Positions 42,562 through 52,043 of a stretch of 64,000 nt of DNA are shown one piece after another. The DNA lies in assembly GCF_002101585.1 (NCBI RefSeq), contig NZ_LQOT01000076.1, positions 186,001 to 250,000 of the forward strand, written 5' to 3'. Every line of letters starts with the position of its first letter. Position 1 is the stretch's first letter. The position numbers were made by a program, and so were the translations under genes. The notes under the pieces were generated by a model. The model was not told the origin of the DNA. It did not search any database and worked only from the letters and a program-made list of their open reading frames with translations. This stretch comes from Mycolicibacter engbaekii. GTDB lineage: Bacteria > Actinomycetota > Actinomycetes > Mycobacteriales > Mycobacteriaceae.

Positions 42562-43713
42562 ATGAGCGTCGGCCTCGGAATGCCGGCCGCCCCTGCGCCC
42601 ACACTGGCCCCGCGGCGCAAGACCCGCCAGCTGATGGTGGGTGGAGTCGGGGTGGGCAGCGACCATCCGATCGCGGTGCAGTCGATGTGCACCACCAAGA
42701 CCCACGACGTCAATGCGACGTTGCAGCAGATCGCGGAGTTGACCGCTTCGGGTTGCGACATCGTCCGGGTCGCCTGCCCGCGGCAGGAGGACGCCGACGC
42801 GCTGGCCGAGATCGCCCGGCATAGCCAGATCCCGGTGATCGCCGACATCCACTTCCAGCCCAAGTACATCTTTGCCGCCATCGACGCCGGCTGCGCCGCG
42901 GTCCGGGTGAACCCGGGCAACATCAAGGAGTTCGACGGCCGGGTCGGCGAGGTGGCCAAGGCGGCAGGTGCCGCCGGCATCCCGATCCGGATCGGCGTCA
43001 ACGCCGGATCGCTGGACCAGCGTTTCCTGGCCAAGTACGGCAAGGCGACCCCGGAAGCGCTGGTGGAGTCCGCCCTGTGGGAAGCGTCGCTGTTCGAGGA
43101 ACACGGCTTCGGCGACATCAAGATCAGCGTCAAGCACAACGACCCGGTCGTGATGGTGGCCGCCTACCAGCTGCTGGCCGAGCAGTGCGACTACCCGCTG
43201 CACCTGGGCGTCACCGAGGCCGGCCCGGCGTTCCAGGGCACCATCAAGTCCGCGGTGGCCTTCGGTGCGTTGTTGTCGCGCGGGATCGGCGACACCATCC
43301 GGGTTTCGTTGTCGGCACCTCCGGTGGAGGAGGTCAAAGTGGGCAACCAGATCCTGGAATCGCTCAACCTGCGGCCCCGGGGTCTGGAGATCGTGTCGTG
43401 TCCCTCGTGCGGGCGGGCGCAGGTCGACGTCTACCGCTTGGCCAACGAGGTCACCGCCGGGCTCGAGGGCATCGACGTCCCGCTGCGGGTGGCGGTGATG
43501 GGCTGCGTGGTCAACGGGCCGGGTGAGGCCCGCGAGGCGGATCTGGGTGTGGCGTCCGGCAACGGCAAGGGCCAGATCTTCGTCAAGGGCGAGGTGATCA
43601 AGACCGTGCCTGAGGCACAGATCGTCGAGACGCTGATCGAGGAGGCCATGCGCCTGGCGGCGGAGATGGGTGAGGGATCTTCGGGCGGTTCGCCCACCGT
43701 CGCCGTAAGCTGA
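42562..43713 (+). CDS. ispG: 4-hydroxy-3-methylbut-2-enyl diphosphate synthase
   Basis: Penultimate step of the MEP pathway: MEcPP to HMBPP, with a [4Fe-4S] cluster. 383 residues. GVGSDHPIAVQSMCTTKTHD opening, cluster cysteines in SCPSCGRAQVD and VAVMGCVVNGPGEA. Shine-Dalgarno AGGAGAG upstream. Completes the dxr-rip1-ispG cluster. Confidence 0.97.
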   Translation: MSVGLGMPAAPAPTLAPRRKTRQLMVGGVGVGSDHPIAVQSMCTTKTHDVNATLQQIAELTASGCDIVRVACPRQEDADALAEIARHSQIPVIADIHFQPKYIFAAIDAGCAAVRVNPGNIKEFDGRVGEVAKAAGAAGIPIRIGVNAGSLDQRFLAKYGKATPEALVESALWEASLFEEHGFGDIKISVKHNDPVVMVAAYQLLAEQCDYPLHLGVTEAGPAFQGTIKSAVAFGALLSRGIGDTIRVSLSAPPVEEVKVGNQILESLNLRPRGLEIVSCPSCGRAQVDVYRLANEVTAGLEGIDVPLRVAVMGCVVNGPGEAREADLGVASGNGKGQIFVKGEVIKTVPEAQIVETLIEEAMRLAAEMGEGSSGGSPTVAVS

Positions 43714-43758
43714 TCACAGCCGATTAGCCGGCCGTTGAGTACGCCAGAAAGAGTCACC

Positions 43759-44610
43759 ATGTCGGCTCCACCCGATTTCCGTCTCGCCCAGCGGCGGGTG
43801 TCCGTGGTGAGCGATGCGGCAGCGGTCTGGCAGGTGCTGGCCGAGGATCCGGTCGGCTCCTGCATGGTCGCCGCCCGGGTGGCCGACCACGGTGTCGATC
43901 CGCGGTTGATCGGCGGCGAGCTGTGGACGCGCGGCGGTGTGGGCGAATCCCTGTGCTACGCCGGGGCCAACCTGATTCCGCTGCGGGGAACGCCCGCCGA
44001 TCTCACCGCTTTTGCCGACAAGGCGGCGAGTGCGATCCGGCGCTGCTCGTCGTTGGTCGGCCGCGCCGAGCTGGTGCTGCCGATGTGGCAGCGGCTCGCC
44101 GAATCCTGGGGCCCCGCGCGCGATGTGCGCGAAAGTCAACCGCTGATGGCGCTGCAGAGCATGCCGGCGTGCCCGATGGACCCGGAAGTGCGCCAGGTGC
44201 GTCCCGACGAGCTCGACGCCTACCTGGTGGCGGCGGTCGACATGTTCATCGGCGAGGTGGGCGTGGATCCGCGCGCCGGCGATGGAGGCCGCGCCTACCG
44301 GCGGCGGGTGGCCAACCTGATCGCGGCCGGGCGGGCCTGGGCGCGCTTCGAGCACGGCGAGGTGGTGTTCAAAGCCGAGGTGGGCTCGCAGTCGCCGACG
44401 GTGGCGCAGATCCAGGGTGTCTGGGTGCACCCCGACCGGCGCGGGTGTGGGCTGGGGACCGGCGGCACCGCCATGCTGGCCGGGGTGATCGTCGGTACCG
44501 GACGGATCGCGAGCCTGTACGTCAACGACTTCAACGAGGTGGCCCGGTCCACTTATGAGCGGGTGGGTTTCGCTCAGGTCGGCACCTTCGCGACCGTGTT
44601 GCTCGACTGA
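43759..44610 (+). CDS. GNAT-family acetyltransferase with DUF4081 domain
   Basis: 283-residue protein (Rv2867c-like). N-terminal DUF4081-type region to about residue 130, then a GNAT domain with IQGVWVHPDRRGCGLGTGGTAM as the acetyl-CoA loop. ATG at 43759 is preferred over an earlier TTG. Substrate unknown. Follows ispG by 45 nt, so it may be in the same transcript. Confidence 0.85.
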   Translation: MSAPPDFRLAQRRVSVVSDAAAVWQVLAEDPVGSCMVAARVADHGVDPRLIGGELWTRGGVGESLCYAGANLIPLRGTPADLTAFADKAASAIRRCSSLVGRAELVLPMWQRLAESWGPARDVRESQPLMALQSMPACPMDPEVRQVRPDELDAYLVAAVDMFIGEVGVDPRAGDGGRAYRRRVANLIAAGRAWARFEHGEVVFKAEVGSQSPTVAQIQGVWVHPDRRGCGLGTGGTAMLAGVIVGTGRIASLYVNDFNEVARSTYERVGFAQVGTFATVLLD

Positions 44611-44640
44611 GTGCCCCGGCGGCGGTAGCCCGACGCCGAG

Positions 44641-44688
44641 CGTGCACTGAGCGCGAAAAGATTCGAGGTTTTTCGCGCTGAGTACACG
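44641..44688. repeat. Palindromic intergenic element
   Basis: Stem AGCGCGAAAA / TTTTCGCGCT around a 10-nt loop, flanked by CGTG and CACG outer arms. It lies about 30 nt after the GNAT stop. It could act as a terminator or as a DNA-binding site. Confidence 0.6.
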
Positions 44689-44802
44689 TTCGTGAGCACC
44701 CCGCTGTCGACCGATCCCGATAGCCGCCGATCGGCGACTGAGCGATCCGATCTCGGTGCGCCTCCGTGGGGCGACCGTTTCTATTTCGTAACATCAGCCC
44801 CA

Positions 44803-46623
44803 ATGTCAACTGCAAGCTCATTCGTCACACGCGTCACGGGATTGGTGACCGTGCTGCTCACCGCCGCGGGCCTGGCCGCCTGCACTCCGCGCCCCGACGG
44901 CCCCGGGCCCGTCGCCGAGCGCTTCTTCGCCGCCCTGGCTTCCGGGGACACCGGGGCCGCCGCGGAACTCAGCGACGACCCCTCCGCGGCGCGCAGCGCG
45001 CTCAACGCCGCCTGGGCGGGCTTGCAGGCCGAACACCTGGACGCCCAGGTGCTCAGCTCGCGCTACAACGACGACACCGGCAGCGTGGCCTACCGCTACA
45101 CCTGGACGCTGCCCAAGGGCCGGAGCTGGGCTTACGACGGCCAGCTCAAAATGGTCCGCAACGAAGGCCACTGGACGGTGCGCTGGACGGCCACCGACCT
45201 GCACCCCAAGCTGGGCGAGCACCAGACCTTCGCGCTGCGGGCCGACCCCCCGCGCCGCGCCGCCGTCAACGAGGCGGGCGGCACCGACGTGCTGGTGCCC
45301 GGCTACGTGTACAACTACCAGCTCGACGCCAGCCGGGCCGGCAGAAACCTGATGCGGACCGCGCTGGCGGTGGTCGAGACGCTGCGCGGTTACGACGCGG
45401 ACCTGAGCGACCCGCAGCGATTGGCTGAGCAGGCCAGTTCCTCGGTGACCCCGCTCGACCTGATCACCCTGCGCAAAGCCGAGCACGACCGTGTCGAGGC
45501 CGCCATCGGCGCCCTGCCCGGAGTGGTGGTCACGCCGCACGCCGAACTGCTGCCCACCGACGACCACTTCGCGCCGATGCTCATCAGCGAGGTCAAGAAG
45601 ACCGTCGGAACCCAACTGGAGGGTGCCGCGGGCTGGCGAGTGGTCAGCGTCAACCAGAACGGCGTCGACGTCGCGGTGCTGCACGAGGTGGACCCGGCGC
45701 CGGCACCGTCGCTGACCATCAGCGTGGACCGCGCGGTGCAGCGTGCCGCCCAGAACGCGGTCAACAGCCGCGGCGACAAGGCCATGATCGTGGTGATCCG
45801 GCCCTCGACCGGCGATCTGCTGGCTGTTGCCCAGAACGCGGCCGCCGACTCCGACGGCCTGATCGCCACCACCGGCCTGTACCCGCCCGGATCGACGTTC
45901 AAGATGGTCACCGCCGGTGCGGCGATCGAACGGGACATGGCGACCCCGAACTCCATCGTGGGCTGCCCCGGCGTCCTCGACATCGGCCAGCGCACCATTC
46001 CCAACTACGGCGGGTTCGACCTCGGGCTGGTGCCGATGTCGCGCGCCTTCGCCGATTCCTGCAACACCACCTTCGCCGAGCTGGCCAGCAGAATGCCGCC
46101 GCGCGCGCTGTCGCAGGCGGCCAGCCGCTACGGGATCGGAGTGGACTACCTGGTCGACGGCATAACCACGGTCACCGGTTCGGTGCCGCCGACCGTCGAC
46201 CTGGCCGAACGCACCGAGGACGGATTCGGTCAGGGCAAGGTGCTGGCCAGCCCGTTCGGTGTCGCCCTGGCCGCGGCGACGGTGGCCGCCGGGCGCACGC
46301 CGGTACCCCGATTGATCGAGGGCCGGCCGACGACGGTCAACGGGCCGGTCGGTGCCCCGGTGGACCCGGAGATCCTCGACGGCCTGCGTCAGATGATGCG
46401 GTTGGTGGTGACCGACGGCACCGCACGCGACATCGCGGGCTGCGGCCCGGTCTTCGGCAAGACCGGGGAAGCCGAATTCGCCGGGGGCTCGCACTCCTGG
46501 TTCGCCGGATACCGGGGTGACCTGGCCTTCGCCTCCCTGATCGTCGGTGGTGGCAGCTCGCAGTACGCCGTCCGGATGACCAAGGTGATGTTCGACTCGC
46601 TGCCGGACAACTTCCTGCTGTAG
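44803..46623 (+). CDS. Penicillin-binding lipoprotein (transpeptidase-like, Rv2864c-like)
   Basis: 606 residues. Lipobox LAAC at about residue 27 after a hydrophobic signal, so lipid-anchored outside the membrane. NTF2-like MecA N-domain (RFFAALASGDTGAAAELS), dimerisation region, then the transpeptidase domain: PPGSTFKMVTAG (SxxK), SCN and FGKTGEAEF (KTG). All three catalytic motifs are present. ATG 44803 is chosen because the lipobox fits and a TAACAT -10 lies 8 nt upstream. Expected to cross-link peptidoglycan. Confidence 0.92.
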   Translation: MSTASSFVTRVTGLVTVLLTAAGLAACTPRPDGPGPVAERFFAALASGDTGAAAELSDDPSAARSALNAAWAGLQAEHLDAQVLSSRYNDDTGSVAYRYTWTLPKGRSWAYDGQLKMVRNEGHWTVRWTATDLHPKLGEHQTFALRADPPRRAAVNEAGGTDVLVPGYVYNYQLDASRAGRNLMRTALAVVETLRGYDADLSDPQRLAEQASSSVTPLDLITLRKAEHDRVEAAIGALPGVVVTPHAELLPTDDHFAPMLISEVKKTVGTQLEGAAGWRVVSVNQNGVDVAVLHEVDPAPAPSLTISVDRAVQRAAQNAVNSRGDKAMIVVIRPSTGDLLAVAQNAAADSDGLIATTGLYPPGSTFKMVTAGAAIERDMATPNSIVGCPGVLDIGQRTIPNYGGFDLGLVPMSRAFADSCNTTFAELASRMPPRALSQAASRYGIGVDYLVDGITTVTGSVPPTVDLAERTEDGFGQGKVLASPFGVALAAATVAAGRTPVPRLIEGRPTTVNGPVGAPVDPEILDGLRQMMRLVVTDGTARDIAGCGPVFGKTGEAEFAGGSHSWFAGYRGDLAFASLIVGGGSSQYAVRMTKVMFDSLPDNFLL

Positions 46624-46683
46624 CGGCGCGCGCCGTCGTCCGTGGACTGCGCAGCCTGGCCGGCGCCGGTAAATTGGGAAACC

Positions 46684-47265
46684 ATGACCGGTCTCGATGA
46701 CAACGTGGCCGCTTTGCTGCGCATCTCGGATGCGGACCGCAACGGCACGCTGCGCCGTCTGCACAACGCCGTCTCGCTGGGTCTGATCGACATCGGAGAG
46801 TTCGAGGAACGCGCCGCGCAGGTCTCGCAGGCCAGGATGCGCTCGGACCTCGACAACCTGATCGGGGACCTGCCCGGACCGGGGGCCATCGTCACCTCGG
46901 CCGCCGACCGGGTCGAGCTGCGCGGCTGGGCCGGATCGCTCAAACGCCACGGCGAGTGGGTGGTGCCGACCCGGCTGGCCCTGGTGCGGCGCCTGGGCTC
47001 GGTCGACCTCGACCTCACCAAGGCGCGCTTCGCCGGGCCGGTGGTGGTCATCGAACTCGACATGCGCTTCGGCTCCGTCGACATCCGCTTGCCCGAGGGC
47101 GCCAGTGCCTCCATCGACGACGTCGAGGTCTACGGGGGCAGTGCCCGCGACCGCCGGAGCGACCCGCCTGCCGAGGGAGTTCCGCACCTGGTGCTGACCG
47201 GACGCGTGGTGTGCGGCTCGGTGGATATCCGGGGCCCCCGGCGCAAGCTGCGCTGGCGGCGCTGA
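46684..47265 (+). CDS. DUF1707 SHOCT-like / LiaF-like protein
   Basis: 193 residues. Opening RISDADRNGTLRRLHNAVSLGLIDIGEFEERAAQV is the DUF1707 domain; the end (VVVIELDMRFGSVDIRLPEGASASIDDVEVYGGS) resembles the cell-wall-active antibiotics response (LiaF-like) domain. Function unknown, perhaps envelope stress sensing. ATG 46684 chosen by homology. Confidence 0.83.
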   Translation: MTGLDDNVAALLRISDADRNGTLRRLHNAVSLGLIDIGEFEERAAQVSQARMRSDLDNLIGDLPGPGAIVTSAADRVELRGWAGSLKRHGEWVVPTRLALVRRLGSVDLDLTKARFAGPVVVIELDMRFGSVDIRLPEGASASIDDVEVYGGSARDRRSDPPAEGVPHLVLTGRVVCGSVDIRGPRRKLRWRR

Positions 47266-47275
47266 CCAGCTCCGT

Positions 47276-47281
47276 TAAGCT
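47276..47281 (+). promoter_or_regulatory. -10 box for leaderless map mRNA
   Basis: TAAGCT, 6 nt, then ATG at 47288. Confidence 0.6.
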
Positions 47282-47287
47282 GGGCCA

Positions 47288-48145
47288 ATGCCTGTTCGAG
47301 CCCCGCTTTCCCCCGGCGTGATATCGCCCACGTTGCCGGTGCCCCGGTCCATCGCACGACCGGAGTACGTCGGCCGCGCCACGGCCGCCGAAGGCACCGA
47401 GCCGTGGGTCCAGACGCCCGAGGTGATCGAGAAGATGCGGGTGGCCGGCCGGATCGCCGCCGGCGCGCTGGCCGAGGCGGGCAAGGCCGTCGCCCCGGGG
47501 GTGACCACCGACGAGCTCGACCGGATCGCCCACGAGTACATGGTCGACCACGGCGCCTACCCCTCGACGCTGGGCTACAAGGGCTTTCCCAAGTCCTGCT
47601 GCACATCGCTCAACGAGGTCATCTGTCACGGCATCCCGGACTCGACCGTGATCGCCGACGGCGACATCGTCAACATCGACGTGACCGCCTACATCGACGG
47701 AGTACACGGCGACACCAACGCCACCTTCTTCGCCGGCGATGTCTCGCAGGAGCACCGCCTGCTCGTCGAGCGCACCCACGAGGCCACCATGCGGGCCATC
47801 AAGGCGGTCAAACCGGGCCGTGCCCTGTCGGTGATCGGGCGGGTGATCGAGGCGTATGCGAACCGGTTCGGCTACACCGTGGTCCGCGACTTCACCGGCC
47901 ACGGGATCGGGCCGACGTTCCACAACGGTTTGGTGATCCTGCACTACGACCAGCCCGAAGTCGACACCGTCATCGAGCCCGGCATGACCTTCACCATCGA
48001 GCCGATGATCAACCTCGGCGGCCTGGACTACGACATCTGGGATGACGACTGGACCGTGGTCACCAGCGACGGCCAGTGGAGTGCTCAGTTCGAACACACC
48101 CTCGTGGTCACCGACGACGGCGCCGAGATTCTCACGCTTCCCTGA
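47288..48145 (+). CDS. map: Methionine aminopeptidase (type I, long form)
   Basis: Removes N-terminal Met from new proteins. 285 residues; the extra 40-residue N-terminal extension with PxxP-type motifs marks the MapB/MetAP1c form. Metal ligands in order: DGDIVNIDVTAYIDGVHGDTN (two Asp), GHGIG (His), FTIEPMI (Glu) and FEHTLVV (Glu). The catalytic His is in VICHGIPD. Confidence 0.97.
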   Translation: MPVRAPLSPGVISPTLPVPRSIARPEYVGRATAAEGTEPWVQTPEVIEKMRVAGRIAAGALAEAGKAVAPGVTTDELDRIAHEYMVDHGAYPSTLGYKGFPKSCCTSLNEVICHGIPDSTVIADGDIVNIDVTAYIDGVHGDTNATFFAGDVSQEHRLLVERTHEATMRAIKAVKPGRALSVIGRVIEAYANRFGYTVVRDFTGHGIGPTFHNGLVILHYDQPEVDTVIEPGMTFTIEPMINLGGLDYDIWDDDWTVVTSDGQWSAQFEHTLVVTDDGAEILTLP

Positions 48146-48228
48146 CCGCGGCGCTGTCGTCTGCAGCGCACACCGTGGGGCGCCCAAAACCGCCCCCGCG
48201 CCGCCCGATTGGCGGTAGCGTGGCCCAG

Positions 48229-48792
48229 ATGCCGGGCACGATGATGACCATCGAGGGGTTCCCCATCCCCGTCGATTCAGCAGGCCCGTCAAACGGGTCG
48301 GTGGTCGTGGTGCTCGCCGCCGCGCAGCACCCGCTGACCGCTTATGACGCGCTCTGCCAACGGCTGCACACGGCCTCGCTGCGCACCATCGTGATCGGTG
48401 CGGATCCTCGCCTGACGGCCAAGTCGGTGATCGGCATCCTCGACTCGCTGGGTGTGCAGTGCGGTGTGCTGGTGGGCGACCGGACCGGGGCGGACAACGC
48501 CTGGGAACTGGCGGCCACCCGCCCGGACCGCTTCACCGGCCTGGTGGCGCTCGACCGGGGCCATCCGCGCGCACCGGATCTGGGCGGGGTGATCCGCGAC
48601 GAGCGCTGCCCCCCGGTCGAAATCAACACCACCGTCCTGGTCAGTTCCCGGGCCACGGCGTCGGTGGCCAAGGCCAGCCAGCGCTTCGTCTACGGCGAGC
48701 ACCGCCTGGTGACGCTGCCCGGGCGGCGCAGCGCCCAGGAGTTCACCGCGCAACTGGCGATGGAGATCGTGCTGCGGGCCAGCACCTGGTGA
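48229..48792 (+). CDS. Small alpha/beta hydrolase-like protein
   Basis: 187-residue protein with part of the alpha/beta hydrolase fold (VVVVLAAAQHPLTAYDALCQRLHTA, CGVLVGDRTGADNAWELAATRPDRFTGLVALDRG). The usual nucleophile elbow GxSxG is replaced by VGDRTG, so catalysis is doubtful. ATG 48229 is supported by TAGCGT (-10) 7 nt upstream; another ATG lies 12 nt later. Function unknown. Confidence 0.65.
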   Translation: MPGTMMTIEGFPIPVDSAGPSNGSVVVVLAAAQHPLTAYDALCQRLHTASLRTIVIGADPRLTAKSVIGILDSLGVQCGVLVGDRTGADNAWELAATRPDRFTGLVALDRGHPRAPDLGGVIRDERCPPVEINTTVLVSSRATASVAKASQRFVYGEHRLVTLPGRRSAQEFTAQLAMEIVLRASTW

Positions 48793-48880
48793 TGCCAAGC
48801 CGCGGGGTGTAGTTTGCGGCTAGCCGGCGCAAGGGGGTGCGTCGGCGGGGGATCAAGCTGAGCATCCGTGGGGGAATGGC

Positions 48881-50614
48881 ATGTTGTCGTGGGGGCAATC
48901 GATACCGGCGTTGCTGCGCGAACGGGTTCGCCAGGGGCCTGACCGGCCGGCGTACACGTTCATCGACTATGAGCTGGATCCGGCCGCCTATTCCGACACG
49001 CTGACCTGGTCTCAGATTCTGGCTCGCACCGAGGCGGTCGCGGCCGAGGTGGCCGCGGTCGCCGCGCCCGGCGATCGCGTGGCGCTGCTCGCGCCGCAGG
49101 GCCTGGAGTACATCGTCGGGTTCCTCGGTGCGATGGAAGCCGGCTGCATCGTGGTCCCGCTACCGGTACCGGCCTTCGGCAGCCGCGATGAGCGGGTCAC
49201 CGCCGCGCTGCAGGACTGCGCACCGGCCGCTGTGCTCACCACGTCGGCCGTCGCCGGCGACATTGCGGGATGCGTCAGCGCCGGTAGGTCTCCTGCTGTC
49301 ATCGAAGTGGATCTGATCGATCTCGACGCCCCGGTCTCCTGGGCCGGAACCGGCGCGATGACGACCAAGACCGCCCTGCTGCAGTACACGTCGGGCTCGA
49401 CCGGCGCGCCGCGGGGCGTCGTGGTCTCGCACCGCAACGTGTTCGCCAACATCGAGCAGGTGATGGCCGATTACTTCGGCGACGACCGTACGGCGCCGCC
49501 GGGCACCACCTTGGTCTCCTGGCTGCCCTTCTACCACGATATGGGCCTGCTGATGGGCGTGATGGGAGCAATCCTGCTGGACCGCCAGTCGGTGTTGATG
49601 AACCCGATGGCGTTCCTGCAGAAGCCCTTTCGGTGGATAGAGCAGCTCGCCGTCAACTCCTGCGCATTCACCGCGGCGCCGAATTTCGCGTTCGAACTCG
49701 CCGCACGCCGCACCCGCGATGAGGACATGGCCGGTCTGGACCTGGGCGGCGTGCACACCATCCTGTCGGGCAGTGAGCGCATCCACGCCGCCACCATCCG
49801 CCGCTTCACCGAACGCTTCGCCCCGTACAACCTGCCCGCCAACGCGGTGGCGCCGTCGTACGGGCTTGCCGAGGCCATGGTCTACGTCGCCTCGGCGCCG
49901 CGCACGAACCGCCCCGTGACCCTGCGGCTCGACTACGAGAACCTGGTCGCCGGCACCGCGGAGGCCGTGCCGGGCGGGTCCGAACTGGTCAGCGTCGGAG
50001 CACCTCGGGCGTGCACGGTGCGCATCGTCGACCCCGACTCGCACACCGAGCAGCCCGATGGACGCGTCGGGGAGATCTGGGTGCACGGGCCCAACGTCGC
50101 CGGCGGGTACTGGCACAACGCGGAGGCCACCGAACGCACTTTCGGCGGACAGCTGCGGTCGCCGTCTGCCGGCACACCGGTGGGGCCGTGGCTGCGCACC
50201 GGAGACCTGGGCGTCATCCACGAGGGCGAGATGGTGGTCGTCGGCCGGATCAAGGACCTGCTGATCGTGGACGGCCGCAATCACTACCCCGACGACATCG
50301 AGGCCACCGTGCAGGAGCTCACCGGCGGCCGCGTCGCCGCGGTACCGGTCAGCGGCGACGGTGGCGAGAAGCTGGTGGTGATCGCCGAGGTCAAGACGCG
50401 GGGCAGCACCGTCGAGGAGGAGCTGCACCGGCTGGCCGCTCTGAAGAAAGATGTGTCGGCGTCGGTCTCCCGGTCCCACGGGGTCCGGGTCGCTGACCTG
50501 GTGCTCGTCGCTCCCGGCTCGCTGCCCATCACCACCAGCGGCAAGATCCGCCGTTCCACCTGCGCGGACTGCTACCGCTCGGCGCAATTCCGTCGGCTGG
50601 AGGTCAATGACTGA
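48881..50614 (+). CDS. Fatty-acyl-AMP ligase (FAAL, FadD-type), orphan
   Basis: 577-residue ANL-superfamily enzyme that activates a fatty acid as acyl-AMP. Core motifs: LLQYTSGSTGAPRGVVVSHRN (ATP loop), SWLPFYHDMGLL, APNFAFELAARR, LRTGDLGVIHEGE and GRIKDLLIVDGRNHYPDDIEATVQE. The length and the LPFYHDMGL and RNHYPDDIE blocks are FAAL-like, so the product is usually passed to an acyl carrier domain of a polyketide synthase. No PKS or carrier protein is next to it in this window, so its partner is unknown. No homologue sits at this place in M. tuberculosis as far as I recall. Confidence 0.88.
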   Translation: MLSWGQSIPALLRERVRQGPDRPAYTFIDYELDPAAYSDTLTWSQILARTEAVAAEVAAVAAPGDRVALLAPQGLEYIVGFLGAMEAGCIVVPLPVPAFGSRDERVTAALQDCAPAAVLTTSAVAGDIAGCVSAGRSPAVIEVDLIDLDAPVSWAGTGAMTTKTALLQYTSGSTGAPRGVVVSHRNVFANIEQVMADYFGDDRTAPPGTTLVSWLPFYHDMGLLMGVMGAILLDRQSVLMNPMAFLQKPFRWIEQLAVNSCAFTAAPNFAFELAARRTRDEDMAGLDLGGVHTILSGSERIHAATIRRFTERFAPYNLPANAVAPSYGLAEAMVYVASAPRTNRPVTLRLDYENLVAGTAEAVPGGSELVSVGAPRACTVRIVDPDSHTEQPDGRVGEIWVHGPNVAGGYWHNAEATERTFGGQLRSPSAGTPVGPWLRTGDLGVIHEGEMVVVGRIKDLLIVDGRNHYPDDIEATVQELTGGRVAAVPVSGDGGEKLVVIAEVKTRGSTVEEELHRLAALKKDVSASVSRSHGVRVADLVLVAPGSLPITTSGKIRRSTCADCYRSAQFRRLEVND

Positions 50615-50678
50615 TCGCGGGCGGGTAGCCTGACAGCACTCTCAATGTCAGGGGAATCGTCGTCGGCGAAGGAGTGCA

Positions 50679-52043
50679 ATGACCCGGCCTGCGATGCTGT
50701 CCCAGGAAGAGCTTCGGCAACTGGTCGCCTCCGGCGAGATCGACACCGTCGTGGTGGCTTTCGCCGACATGCAGGGCCGGCTGGTCGGCAAGAGAGTGGC
50801 GGCCGAACACTTCATCGCCGAGGTCGCCGAACACGGTGTCGAATGCTGCAGTTACCTGCTGGCCGTCGACGTGGAGATGAACACCGTCCCCGGTTACTCG
50901 ATCGCGGACTGGGGGACCGGCTACGGCGACATGGTGCTCAAACCGGACTTCGCCACCCTGCGCCGCATTCCGTGGCTGCCCGGCACCGCCCACGTGCTCG
51001 CCGACGCGCATTGGCCGGACGGCGGCCCGGTCCCGGTGGCACCCCGCCAGATTCTGGCGGCCCAATGCGCCCGGCTGGCTGAGCGGGGCCTGGTTGCCTA
51101 CGCCGCCACGGAACTGGAGTTTCTGGTCTTCGAGGAGAGCTACCGGCAGGCGTGGGCAGACGGCTACCGGGGCCTGACCCCGGGAACGGACTACAACGCC
51201 GACTACGGCCTGGTCGCCGGGACGCGGCTGGAACCGCTGCTGCGCGACATCCGGCGGGGGATGACCGGCGCCGGCCTGCGTTGCGAAGGCGTCAAGGGTG
51301 AGTGCAACACCGGCCAGCAAGAGATCACCTTCCGCTACGAAGATGCGCTGACGACCTGCGACAACCACAGCGTCTACAAGAGCGGCGCGAAGGAGATCGC
51401 CGACCAGCACGGCAAGAGCCTGACCTTCATGGCGAAGTTCGACCAACGCGAAGGCAACAGCTGCCATGTGCATCTGTCGCTGCGCAGCACCGAAGGTTCT
51501 GCGGTGTTCGCCGACCCGACCGCACCGCACGGCATGTCCGCGTTGTTCCGCGCCTTCTTGGCCGGCGTGTTGGCCACGCTGCCCGAGTTGACCTTGTGTT
51601 ACGCGCCGAACATCAACTCCTACAAAAGATTCGTCGGCGGCAGCTTCGCGCCCACGGCGATCGCGTGGGGCTTGGACAATCGCACCTGCGCGCTGCGGGT
51701 GCTCGGCCACGGTGACTCGATGCGGGTGGAGTGCCGGGTTCCCGGCGGCGACGTGAACCCCTATCTGGCCGTGGCCGCGTTGATCGCCGCGGGGCTGTAC
51801 GGCATCGACAACGACCTTGCCCTGCCTGACCCGGTCGACGGTGACGCCTACCGGGCCGAGCTTCCGCACCTACCCACCACGCTCGCCGGTGCGGTAGAGC
51901 TGTTCGCCGAATCATCGGTGGCACGCAAGGCTTTCGGAGACGAGGTCGTCGAGCATTACCTGCACAGCGCCCGGGTAGAGCTGGATGCCTTCAACACCGC
52001 GGTGACCGATTGGGAGAGGGTCCGGGGTTTTGAGCGGTTCTGA
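50679..52043 (+). CDS. glnA4: Glutamine synthetase-like enzyme GlnA4
   Basis: 454-residue GS-fold ligase (Rv2860c-like). Typical blocks: AYAATELEFLVFEE, KGECNTGQQEITFRYEDALTTCDNH, KFDQREGNSCHVHLSL and INSYKRFVGGSFAPTAIAWGLDNR. It lacks the NLYDLPPEEA adenylylation segment of GlnA1. With puuD and aldehyde dehydrogenase next to it, gamma-glutamylation of a polyamine or ethanolamine is likely, not nitrogen assimilation. The end overlaps the next gene by 14 nt if that gene starts at TTG. Confidence 0.9.
   Translation: MTRPAMLSQEELRQLVASGEIDTVVVAFADMQGRLVGKRVAAEHFIAEVAEHGVECCSYLLAVDVEMNTVPGYSIADWGTGYGDMVLKPDFATLRRIPWLPGTAHVLADAHWPDGGPVPVAPRQILAAQCARLAERGLVAYAATELEFLVFEESYRQAWADGYRGLTPGTDYNADYGLVAGTRLEPLLRDIRRGMTGAGLRCEGVKGECNTGQQEITFRYEDALTTCDNHSVYKSGAKEIADQHGKSLTFMAKFDQREGNSCHVHLSLRSTEGSAVFADPTAPHGMSALFRAFLAGVLATLPELTLCYAPNINSYKRFVGGSFAPTAIAWGLDNRTCALRVLGHGDSMRVECRVPGGDVNPYLAVAALIAAGLYGIDNDLALPDPVDGDAYRAELPHLPTTLAGAVELFAESSVARKAFGDEVVEHYLHSARVELDAFNTAVTDWERVRGFERF

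Noticed and set aside
44818..47187. A 789-residue minus-strand frame opposite the penicillin-binding lipoprotein
   Set aside because: Shadow of two well-supported plus-strand genes; no motif and no ribosome site.
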